41,537 nucleotides of DNA from a virus: positions 1 to 41,537 of IMG/VR virus record IMGVR_UViG_3300036859_000304. The stretch is one strand, 5' to 3'. Numbering within the stretch: the stretch's first letter is position 1; each line of letters opens with the position of its first letter. The notes beneath the pieces are model-generated. The model saw only the letters and a list, made by a program, of their open reading frames with translations. It did not search any database and had not been told where the DNA came from. The translations under genes and the position numbers were made by a program. Positions 24,155 through 30,340 of this stretch are shown in pieces.

Positions 24155-24344
24155 AATCACTCTCCGTAAATCCGCCCCTTTCCTGAATACGGCAAAACTT
24201 CACAGCATCTTCAGCATTGAAATCTCTACAGGCTGGGTAGATAATCTTTGTTTCTAAGTTCGCATTCGGTCCGTAAACCGAAAGTCCGTGTTCTTCAAGG
24301 TATTCTATAACCTTCCGTATTGTACTTCCCCTAGGCTGTGCCAT
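24144..24344 (-). CDS. small protein inside the modification cassette
   Basis: This 66-residue protein contains GSTIRKVIEYLEEHGLSVYG and later NAEDAVKFCRIQER. The ATG at 24344 is chosen because GAGGGGG lies five bases upstream. The longer reading has no ribosome site. It overlaps both flanking genes by 11-14 bases, so it is translationally coupled to the thymidylate synthase homologue and the hypermodification-family gene. No family is recognised. A partner subunit role is possible. Confidence 0.55.
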   Translation of the reverse strand: MAQPRGSTIRKVIEYLEEHGLSVYGPNANLETKIIYPACRDFNAEDAVKFCRIQERGGFTESDYDD

Positions 24345-25191
24345 TATACCCCCTCTTAGATCGTCCGCTACCAGTAGAAACTCTGCAATACTTGTCAAAC
24401 TCACATAAACAATTCTGCAGATCCTGACTATGGACTGGGGGTACTCCAGCAGGCCAGTGAGATTCGGTATAGTATCTGATATCTCTAAAGTGGTCCATGA
24501 AGCTTCTCGTCGTTACCCGGTCCGGTTCCCCATATACGAACCACGAAGCACCTCGGAGACTCCCCGGACCCGGTTCTACGAAGGTGTAAAAATCGTGAAA
24601 ATTTGGATATCCAACCGTATTCTTCAGATCAGCTAGAACCTGCCCGGCGAGGAAAGACCCAATGCCCTCGACGCGTTGGAGCGCCCGACTGGCCACCCCT
24701 AGGTAACCCTGCCGGCACACATTCTTCAGGTGCTCGAGCTGCTTATACACGTCCTCGAGCACGTTCCTGCACAGGTAGGTGGCTTTAGGCATGGGTATGC
24801 CATGAGTCGTGATAACGTAGGCATTTCCCCAGACTTTCTGTCCGTTTCCCGCTATATGTTCCAGTAAGGAGAGAAGACTGTCAGGAGTATGCGCATAGCG
24901 ATAACCGACAAATCCCAAAGTTTCGGGCCAGTTGAGAAACCGAGAAAGAATGATGTTATACTCAAACATAGGATCGTCAACATGAGGCGAGTAATACTCA
25001 CGGATCCACTTCGTAACACGGTCGTCCTCACGGTGAACATTGCAGAAATACGTGGTTTGAAAGACCTTGTCTTCACTCCACGGCTTGGGAAGCCCCTGCT
25101 GCTTCTTTGTCCGGATTTGGTACCTTTCCCGGATCCAGTACATGAGCGCGTCCGGCGGCGTATAGCTGCTTCCATTGACAGGTATAGTCAT
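24331..25191 (-). CDS. hypermodified-thymine biosynthesis enzyme (5-hmdU kinase helical / aGPT-pyrophosphorylase family)
   Basis: This 286-residue protein has the family's block pattern: FCNVHREDDRVTKWI, LSRFLNWPETL, a helix-hairpin-helix-like GIGSFLAGQVLADLK, FVEPGPGSLRG, and DLQNCLCEFDKY near the C-terminus. This is the fold named in phage DNA-modification work both as the helical domain of 5-hydroxymethyl-dU DNA kinases and as alpha-glutamyl/putrescinyl-thymine pyrophosphorylases. Members act on hydroxymethyluracil already in DNA. No Walker A is present, so this copy is unlikely to be a kinase by itself. AAGGGG six bases before the ATG fixes the start. It overlaps the upstream gene by 119 bases. 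Confidence 0.8.
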   Translation of the reverse strand: MTIPVNGSSYTPPDALMYWIRERYQIRTKKQQGLPKPWSEDKVFQTTYFCNVHREDDRVTKWIREYYSPHVDDPMFEYNIILSRFLNWPETLGFVGYRYAHTPDSLLSLLEHIAGNGQKVWGNAYVITTHGIPMPKATYLCRNVLEDVYKQLEHLKNVCRQGYLGVASRALQRVEGIGSFLAGQVLADLKNTVGYPNFHDFYTFVEPGPGSLRGASWFVYGEPDRVTTRSFMDHFRDIRYYTESHWPAGVPPVHSQDLQNCLCEFDKYCRVSTGSGRSKRGYNGTA

Positions 25192-25972
25192 ATCTTACCC
25201 CTTGTTCATTTGCAAGCCACTTGTCTTTGGTTTTTCTGGGTACTACCTTCACGAACCCTGGGAAACGAGTAGCGAGATAAGTGACAGCCTCCCGTTGCAT
25301 TTCGTGAGTACGGTAGATTGAGCACCCCCCATTGGCTTGGCAGGGTCCGTGATCTTGGAAGAACGTTGTGAGGATCGCATTTGCTCGCCCACGTGCCAAG
25401 ATAGTACAATTGAGGACCACGTCAGCCAGAATTGGAAATTGATCCACCTTAACATGTCCAATTTTACTCCTATTCACACCTTGTAGACATATGATACGAC
25501 CATTGAGCACATAGGGTCTAGCCGCGTGCTGACCCATCTGCCGTGGGTGCACCCCCACCAGAGCGTATTCCTCGAGCAGGGTCTCAATTCCCGCCCACAT
25601 GTCCACTGTAGCCTCAGGGTCCTTGATAGATATGAGGCTGTTGGGGGCGAGTGGATCGGACCTAGAACTAAACACGAGATCATCATCAATGATAACAGCT
25701 TTGTCTTGCTTATGTTTTTCATAATCAAGTCTACCTGGAAGCCCGTCTAATATCCATTGAAATTTCTGGCTGTAGTTGGTTACGGTTTCTGGACCGAAAA
25801 GAACTTGAGGTCCTGTCCCGTCATATCGTATACCACCAAGATCTTTCTCGTAATAGTCAAGTACTTCGGCTCTCGGTACGACTAGGACAACTCGGTTTCT
25901 CCATGCCTTTGGTATCCACTTCAGTGTGCTGACCTTCCCCGCGCGCCCGCGTGACATAATATAGATGTTCAT
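25073..25972 (-). CDS. GT-A-type glycosyltransferase-like protein (TET/JBP-associated type)
   Basis: This 299-residue protein begins IYIMSRGRAGKVSTLKWIP followed by VVLVVPRAEVLDYY, the usual nucleotide-sugar side of a GT-A fold. It then has VIIDDDLVFSSR, a DxD-type metal and sugar-nucleotide site. Later CQANGGCSIYRTHEMQ adds possible metal-binding Cys residues. The 'RGR' start plus DDDL pattern is what I associate with the TAGT glycosyltransferases found beside DNA-base modification genes in phages. It would add a sugar to a hydroxymethylated base. The ATG overlaps the previous stop as ATGA. Confidence 0.6.
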   Translation of the reverse strand: MNIYIMSRGRAGKVSTLKWIPKAWRNRVVLVVPRAEVLDYYEKDLGGIRYDGTGPQVLFGPETVTNYSQKFQWILDGLPGRLDYEKHKQDKAVIIDDDLVFSSRSDPLAPNSLISIKDPEATVDMWAGIETLLEEYALVGVHPRQMGQHAARPYVLNGRIICLQGVNRSKIGHVKVDQFPILADVVLNCTILARGRANAILTTFFQDHGPCQANGGCSIYRTHEMQREAVTYLATRFPGFVKVVPRKTKDKWLANEQGVRYDYTCQWKQLYAAGRAHVLDPGKVPNPDKEAAGASQAVE

Positions 25973-26151
25973 GCTACGAGGTTCTCAAGGAATTCAGCCA
26001 ACTTTATCACTCCCTGCGGGCTAATCTTGATATTGTTCCAAACTCCCGCTTTTCCTGCAGACTGTTGAATTTCTAACCCTATTGGTCTACCTTCAAGGTC
26101 GTATAATTCCTCGATCGCAAGGCCCGGCTGAAGTTCGACCTTCTTGGTCAT
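25969..26151 (-). CDS. small protein, possible PC4-like ssDNA-binding fold
   Basis: This 60-residue protein contains LYDLEGRPIGLEIQQSAG, KAGVWNNIKISPQG and a final helix VIKLAEFLENL. A strand-rich body followed by one amphipathic helix recalls the PC4-type single-stranded DNA-binding fold, but the match is weak. Its ATG overlaps the previous stop and its stop overlaps the glycosyltransferase-like start. Confidence 0.5.
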   Translation of the reverse strand: MTKKVELQPGLAIEELYDLEGRPIGLEIQQSAGKAGVWNNIKISPQGVIKLAEFLENLVA

Positions 26152-26447
26152 TTCAAACCCCCCTTCCGTCCAGCCTCCGCCGCTGCCTGACGGTCAATGC
26201 TGAAAGTTCTCTTCTCGGCAGGTACTGATCGCCCACCCTTACGTCCTGCCTCTGCTGCCAAGGCGGGGTTCTGGCTGAATGACCTCTTACTTGGATGGAC
26301 AGACATACCTCCCTTCCTACCGGCCTCCCGTGCCAGCTCACGGTTAAGTGAGTAAGATCTCTTCTCCTTAGAAACAGCCTTCCCACCCATGCGGGCAATT
26401 TCCTTCTGCCGTTCGGGGTCCATGCTCGCAAAACCTTTTCCACTCAT
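26148..26447 (-). CDS. KGG-repeat (GsiB/YciG-like) stress-type protein
   Basis: This 99-residue protein is made of about four tandem repeats of roughly 22 residues, each ending in 'EAGRKGG' (EAGRKGGMSVHPSKRSFS, EAGRKGGRSVPAEKRTFS, and so on). The first is the variant IARMGGKAVSKEKRSYS. These are the KGG repeats of bacterial stress proteins GsiB and YciG, which are highly hydrophilic and largely disordered. The phage role is unknown, with nucleic-acid binding or protein protection possible. ATGA overlaps link it to both neighbours. Confidence 0.8.
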   Translation of the reverse strand: MSGKGFASMDPERQKEIARMGGKAVSKEKRSYSLNRELAREAGRKGGMSVHPSKRSFSQNPALAAEAGRKGGRSVPAEKRTFSIDRQAAAEAGRKGGLK

Positions 26448-26689
26448 AGCTCAACTACCTTCAATTTTATCTGCTTGTAATTCACACTCGGGTAATCTCT
26501 ATGTCTACCCGTGTTAATGCCGACAACGAACACTACGCTTGTTCCGTATTCATTTTCCACTACAAGGCTCTGCCCGTAGTAGAGTTTGGCCCCCTTTCTA
26601 ACTCGGTAGGTATAGACTTTTTCAATGGATCCCTTAGGAAATCTCACATCCACGTAATCAAATCTCTCTTTAGCCGCTTTCTTCTTCAC
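26444..26689 (-). CDS. small beta-rich protein, unknown
   Basis: This 81-residue protein has VDVRFPKGSIEKVYTYRV, GQSLVVENEYGTSVVFVVG and a Lys-rich N-terminus. The pattern of a conserved 'YTYrv..G..l.YGQ.lVVe' barrel occurs in small phage proteins of unknown role. The GTG at 26689 is chosen because GGGGA lies seven bases upstream. It directly follows the terminator of family A copy 2, so its transcription depends on read-through or an unseen promoter. Confidence 0.55.
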   Translation of the reverse strand: MKKKAAKERFDYVDVRFPKGSIEKVYTYRVRKGAKLYYGQSLVVENEYGTSVVFVVGINTGRHRDYPSVNYKQIKLKVVEL

Positions 26690-26709
26690 AATCAATTCCC
26701 CAAATGAAA

Positions 26710-26742
26710 ACGGCCTCCCGGCTCTACAGCGCGGGAGGCCGT
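26710..26742 (-). terminator. intrinsic terminator of family A copy 2
   Basis: ACGGCCTCCCG (26710-26720) and CGGGAGGCCGT (26732-26742) form a perfect 11-bp stem with an 11-base loop. On the minus strand it is followed by TTTTCATTTGG, giving a short U-run. It lies 21 bases after the stop at 26764. CAAATGAAAA also flanks the hairpin at 34998-35033, so the two share a context. Confidence 0.85.
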
Positions 26743-26763
26743 ACGGCTAGGCCGTAGTATACG

Positions 26764-27228
26764 TTAAGTCGCCGGCGGAGTGTTGGCCGAAGCGTCTGTC
26801 TTCGGCTCTTCCTTCTTTGGTTTCGTGCCTCCGGAAAGAGTCACGCTCCCGTCCTGAATGAAAAAGCGGAGCCAGCCACGCGGCGGATCTCCACCTTCCT
26901 TCTTGGTCGCACCGATCCATTCCTGCACCGTCTTGCCCACATGGGCCTTGACGGTGTCGTACCAATCCTTCCGCTGTCCTCGGTACTTGGTGCCCTTTTC
27001 CTCTACAACGGCAATCACGGCGTCGGCACGGAAGCCATAATCCTGTCGCGGTGCACGTTCTTTCTTGGGAGCATTCGGATCTGCGGGGGCCTTTTCGGCC
27101 TTTTCTTTCTTCGGCTTCGACTCTTTTGGAGTACTTGTAGTCGGGCTGTCTGGGGCTCCACCCGCCACGGCCTTGGATGCTTTCGCCGGCTTGCCCGGAG
27201 GCGTCAGGTCGGGAACTGCTGAGTTCAT
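26764..27228 (-). CDS. family A protein, copy 2
   Basis: This 154-residue protein has a Pro/Ala/Lys-rich disordered first half (for example PKKEKAEKAPADPNAPKK). The conserved domain follows: KYRGQRKDWYDTVKAH, GKTVQEWIGATKK, PPRGWLRFFIQDGS. A Lys/Pro/Thr tail ends it. It lacks the nine-residue insert before the Pro-Gly-Trp motif seen in copies 1 and 3 and is the most divergent copy. The ATG at 27228 has AAGGAAAG upstream. Its own promoter (27283-27311) and terminator (26710-26742) bound it. Function unknown. Confidence 0.85.
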   Translation of the reverse strand: MNSAVPDLTPPGKPAKASKAVAGGAPDSPTTSTPKESKPKKEKAEKAPADPNAPKKERAPRQDYGFRADAVIAVVEEKGTKYRGQRKDWYDTVKAHVGKTVQEWIGATKKEGGDPPRGWLRFFIQDGSVTLSGGTKPKKEEPKTDASANTPPAT

Positions 27229-27282
27229 CTTTCTTTCCTTCATAGTTGTTAACCTTGACCAGACCATTGGTCCAGTAGTGTG

Positions 27283-27311
27283 AGTGTAGCACGATCGTAA
27301 TCTTAGTGCAA
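27283..27311 (-). promoter_or_regulatory. sigma70-like promoter of family A copy 2
   Basis: On the minus strand TTGCAC (27311-27306) and TACACT (27288-27283) are separated by 17 bases, with TGC directly before the -10 (extended -10). The start would be near 27276, 48 bases before the ATG. The -35 overlaps the end of the preceding gene. The same TTGCAC-N14-TGC arrangement precedes copy 3. Confidence 0.7.
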
Positions 27312-27572
27312 GGGGGGATTAATAAGCCTTACTGAACCTGACTCAGGCCCAACACCACCAATCTTAAGGCCACTTGGAACAGTTTTTAGGAAGTCTCTTG
27401 GATGGATACCACCCATGTCGTATGCAGTTCGTATTCCAACTGGAATTTCCAACCACTCAACCAAATAAATTGCTCCTGCGCGCGTATAAGCAGCGCAGAA
27501 TACAGTTCCTGCAGGAGGCTTCTGCCAGACAACCACGTCAAACCCCCGGCCATCTGGAACTTTAATCCTCAT
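27303..27572 (-). CDS. small protein after the helicase, unknown
   Basis: This 89-residue protein is beta-rich with Gly and Pro (MRIKVPDGRGFDVVVWQKP, YLVEWLEIPVG). Its ATG overlaps the helicase stop by 11 bases, so it belongs to the replication operon. Its last codons overlap the promoter of family A copy 2. No family is recognised. Confidence 0.55.
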   Translation of the reverse strand: MRIKVPDGRGFDVVVWQKPPAGTVFCAAYTRAGAIYLVEWLEIPVGIRTAYDMGGIHPRDFLKTVPSGLKIGGVGPESGSVRLINPPLH

Positions 27573-28971
27573 AATTATCTCGTCTGTGCGTCGTCAACAT
27601 TTCATTCAATTCCTTTTGTGTAGCTCCTTTCTGCGTTAGAACTTTAACTACCTCCTCATCTTTTGTGTCTTTAGCTATGATGTGGTAAACGAATACAGTC
27701 TTAGCCTTCTGTCCTTGACGGTAAACTCTACGATAGGCTTGGTCGTAGTCATCAAAATCCCAGGGTATGCTGAACCATATAACATGGCTGCACGCTCCCT
27801 GAAGGTTAAGTCCATGACCCATAGATTTGGGATGTCCGGCAAGTCTTTTGAGCTCTCCAGAATTAAACCGCTGACAGATAGAGTTGGTCTTTTCCGGGCT
27901 AATGCCAGACCCCAAAACTTCGAATTCTGGAAACTTGCTAAGAATTCTTTCTCTGTCGTGGTTGAACTCATACAAGAGTAGAACAGGTTGTGCGCCGATC
28001 TCTTCCAGGAGATCTTCCAAAGCGTCCAGTTTGGTGTCATGAATGTGAACCCATTGGCCCGGGATATCTCGGTATACTGCTCCATTTGCAATTTGTCTTA
28101 GTTTTCCCCCTAGCACCGCCTTTGTCCCTGCGATCAATGTTTCGTCTAATGCTACGAAGTCTACTTCCAATTGATCGTAAACTTTCCGGGCAGTAGCAGG
28201 AAGTTGTACTGAAACCACAACATTGACAAGTTCCGGCATTTCTAAGTAGTCTTCCGCTGCCATGCGGAGTACCAGAGGACTTATCCTTTCCACTACCTTT
28301 TCGTACGCGTCTGGGTTTGGGCGCCAGTCGTACAGGGAATACCCCCCAAGATGGAAGAATTCCTTTCTGAAGTGTGTTATGAAGCGCCCCAAGCTCCTCC
28401 CCAAGTCTAAGATATATACTTGTCCAAAAAGGTCCTCCAATCCATTTGGTAGAGGCGTCCCAGTCAGAATCCATCGCCTCTTGAAGCACGGCAGAAACGG
28501 TTTTAAGGATTTGAATCTCTTGCTTTGTGAGTTTTTGAACTTTGTGCTTTCGTCCACTACGAGAAGGTCTAGATGCTCTAGTCTTTGTCTTCCTATTTCG
28601 CTGCTGAACAGCCACGGCAACCCCTCCGGGTTAATCAGGTATATATCCCTTGGCAGTGCTAAATTGTACGCTTTATCAGCTCCATGTACTATAGTGTACG
28701 ATAAATCATTAAAGTCTTCCCATTTTTCTATTTCATCAGGCCACGTCACCATCATCGGTCGTAGGGGTGCCACGATTAGAGCTGCCCTGATCAGACCCTT
28801 CTCCCTCAGGATCTTTATCGTAGCGAGGACCGTCGACGTCTTGCCCAGCCCGGGATCTAGGAATAATCCTCCCGATGCTTGACTCAGTAAGAGCTTTATG
28901 GCTCGCTTCTGATACGGTTTCGGGTTCCAAGGCTGTTTTGAGGATGTTGACTGCTTCAATGTAAGTGTCAC
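27562..28971 (-). CDS. SNF2-type superfamily 2 helicase/ATPase
   Basis: This 469-residue protein has the seven-motif SF2 pattern of phage SNF2-like helicases. The Q-like PYQKRAIKLLL comes first, then Walker A LDPGLGKTST (Lys44). DEST stands in for DEAD/DEAH near residue 136, followed by ILTGTPLPNG (motif III). The C-terminal lobe carries AGHPKSMGHGLNLQGA (motif V) and QAYRRVYRQGQ (motif VI with arginine finger). Such enzymes remodel or unwind DNA in replication or recombination. The GTG start lacks a clear ribosome site. It overlaps the upstream nuclease gene by 236 bases. Confidence 0.9.
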   Translation of the reverse strand: MTLTLKQSTSSKQPWNPKPYQKRAIKLLLSQASGGLFLDPGLGKTSTVLATIKILREKGLIRAALIVAPLRPMMVTWPDEIEKWEDFNDLSYTIVHGADKAYNLALPRDIYLINPEGLPWLFSSEIGRQRLEHLDLLVVDESTKFKNSQSKRFKSLKPFLPCFKRRWILTGTPLPNGLEDLFGQVYILDLGRSLGRFITHFRKEFFHLGGYSLYDWRPNPDAYEKVVERISPLVLRMAAEDYLEMPELVNVVVSVQLPATARKVYDQLEVDFVALDETLIAGTKAVLGGKLRQIANGAVYRDIPGQWVHIHDTKLDALEDLLEEIGAQPVLLLYEFNHDRERILSKFPEFEVLGSGISPEKTNSICQRFNSGELKRLAGHPKSMGHGLNLQGACSHVIWFSIPWDFDDYDQAYRRVYRQGQKAKTVFVYHIIAKDTKDEEVVKVLTQKGATQKELNEMLTTHRRDNYED

Positions 28972-29197
28972 ACCAGTAAGCCGGTATGCTCCTCATACGA
29001 AGTTGTGAGAGACGGAAGTGTTGGATCGGGTCAGGTTTCTTCCCAGGCCGCTTGAATTCAATGAAAATCGTGTGGCCTTTGGGGGAAATGAAAAGTCTAT
29101 CTGGGTAACCTATGTCAACGAATTTTACTTTGACAACGAGAAATTTATTCGCCTCTGCCCAGCGACAAACTGCTCCCTCAATGTCTTTTTCTAGCAT
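28736..29197 (-). CDS. VRR-NUC (PD-(D/E)XK) nuclease
   Basis: This 153-residue protein has the VRR-NUC fold, with GYPDRLFI giving Asp33 and IFIEFKRPG giving Glu47 and Lys49. HFRLSQLRMRSIPAYWCD follows as the usual helix and final strand. Such nucleases cut branched or flap DNA and often accompany SNF2-type helicases in phages. The last 65 residues are polar and low-complexity (KDPEGEGSDQGSSNRG) and are read across the start of the helicase gene. The ATG at 29197 is preferred because the VRR-NUC domain starts there. It follows the hairpin at 29221-29250. Confidence 0.8.
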   Translation of the reverse strand: MLEKDIEGAVCRWAEANKFLVVKVKFVDIGYPDRLFISPKGHTIFIEFKRPGKKPDPIQHFRLSQLRMRSIPAYWCDTYIEAVNILKTALEPETVSEASHKALTESSIGRIIPRSRAGQDVDGPRYDKDPEGEGSDQGSSNRGTPTTDDGDVA

Positions 29198-29220
29198 GGT
29201 CGTTTCTTCCCGCAGGAAAA

Positions 29221-29250
29221 GCATCGTGTAGACCATTCGCTACACGATGC
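29221..29250 (-). terminator. intrinsic terminator/attenuator between the two nuclease genes
   Basis: GCATCGTGTAG (29221-29231) and CTACACGATGC (29240-29250) form a perfect 11-bp stem with an eight-base loop. On the minus strand it is followed by TTTTCC. It lies in the 73-base gap after the Cas4-like gene, so it can reduce expression of the VRR-NUC nuclease and helicase relative to upstream replication genes. Confidence 0.75.
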
Positions 29251-29270
29251 ACCACAAGAACACTGCCAAA

Positions 29271-30038
29271 TTAGAATCGACATGGTCCACCTTTCTGTGC
29301 TGAAAACGGACACCAACGGCAATGAAATCCAGGGTTGGGAATCATTCCTTCAGGACTTTCAAGAGCTTTGAGAAATTTTTGGGCACGAGCATCCCACGCT
29401 GTCCGCAATTCGTGCATCTGGTCACGATGAAAGGTTCTTTCCCTGATTTGTCGCTTATCAACGTAAACGTGGATCGCTCGCACGCTGAACACAGAAGGGA
29501 ATTGGGCGAAGACTGCCCGACTGTAAAGGGATTTCTGATCGTCGTGGTCGGGATATATCCCGCCAGTTTTCCAGTCATAGATGATTGCTTCTCTTGGCGG
29601 TGTAGGTTTGACAATTCCCTTATCACTGACTGGTCCGCCTTCACCTTCGCTTCTTCCATCGACTTGGAGATCGGCTTGTCCCCTTCTGATAACAAGTAGG
29701 TCGAGGATACCTTTGTACCAGTAACTTTCGCCTTCTTTGGTCGGCTGCCAGTCTTCGTTGAGAGTGATGACATGTTCTGGGTAGATTTCATAGTTCCTAA
29801 GCTCTGTAAACCACGATTGATAATACTCAAGATTTGGCGGTAGCGAGGGAGATACCCCAGCGAGGAAATCTTCAATACTCTTATGGAAATCAATTCCCCG
29901 CGATGCCGCTTCACCCCTAGTTTCAGGCACGCGGTCAATGTAACGATACTTCGCCCTGAGCTGGCACTTTTCATACGTCCCCACTGCTGAGAGACTCCAG
30001 CCGGTTCTTCGTACCGGTACGAGTTGTTGCTCACTCAC
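29271..30038 (-). CDS. Cas4/RecB-like exonuclease with predicted 4Fe-4S cluster
   Basis: This 255-residue PD-(D/E)XK nuclease belongs to the Cas4/AddB-like group. An N-terminal Cys (VGTYEKCQLRAKYRY, Cys25) and three C-terminal Cys (HCRWCPFSAQKGGPC) would hold an Fe-S cluster. Catalytic motifs are RGIDFHKSIEDFL (His), KGILDLLVI (Asp), AIIYDWKTG (Asp-x-Lys) and QKSLYSRAVF (Gln/Tyr). It likely degrades or resects DNA ends in replication-linked recombination. No CRISPR genes are near. The GTG at 30038 is chosen because GGAG lies five bases upstream and it overlaps the previous stop as GTGA. Confidence 0.85.
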   Translation of the reverse strand: MSEQQLVPVRRTGWSLSAVGTYEKCQLRAKYRYIDRVPETRGEAASRGIDFHKSIEDFLAGVSPSLPPNLEYYQSWFTELRNYEIYPEHVITLNEDWQPTKEGESYWYKGILDLLVIRRGQADLQVDGRSEGEGGPVSDKGIVKPTPPREAIIYDWKTGGIYPDHDDQKSLYSRAVFAQFPSVFSVRAIHVYVDKRQIRERTFHRDQMHELRTAWDARAQKFLKALESPEGMIPNPGFHCRWCPFSAQKGGPCRF

Positions 30039-30340
30039 AGTGGCTCCACATGATGAAGACAAGAAATTTTCTGTTCTCTGATCTTGTAAATCTTATCTAC
30101 CTTGGCGTTTTCTACTGCGTGTAGAAATCCTGGGTATTGTCTTTCAAGCATGTCAAACATACACATTAGATCCCCACATTCAGAAATCAATTGATGAAAG
30201 TTGTCAATTCCTGGGAGTCTTGGGTGTTCACTTTTCAGCCCGTGGCGTAGAATTTTCCCTACGGCACGCACGATTTCTCCACATTCCTCAGAAAGAATGA
30301 AAAACATTTCTTGTTCAGCGCTGGTTAGTCTGTTGAACAT
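30035..30340 (-). CDS. MazG-like nucleotide pyrophosphohydrolase domain protein
   Basis: This 101-residue helical protein has LSEECGEIVRAVGKILRHG and later LISECGDLMCMFDML. This is the E-x-x-E...E-x-x-D metal-binding pattern of MazG/dUTPase-like all-alpha pyrophosphatases. It may remove an unwanted dNTP or a signalling nucleotide. The ATG at 30340 has GAAGAAGAG upstream. It overlaps the polymerase stop and the nuclease start. Confidence 0.65.
   Translation of the reverse strand: MFNRLTSAEQEMFFILSEECGEIVRAVGKILRHGLKSEHPRLPGIDNFHQLISECGDLMCMFDMLERQYPGFLHAVENAKVDKIYKIREQKISCLHHVEPL

Noticed and set aside
28037-28615. A 192-codon minus-strand frame inside the helicase
   Set aside because: It overlaps catalytic motifs of the helicase in another frame, and its basic Arg/Ser-rich composition is that of an out-of-frame read.
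28262-28882. A 206-codon frame on the plus strand
   Set aside because: It is antisense to the clearly conserved SNF2 helicase and shows no motif of its own.
29271-30038. Cas4-like gene as part of a phage CRISPR-Cas system
   Set aside because: No cas1, cas2, effector or array is present. Stand-alone Cas4-like nucleases are common in phages.
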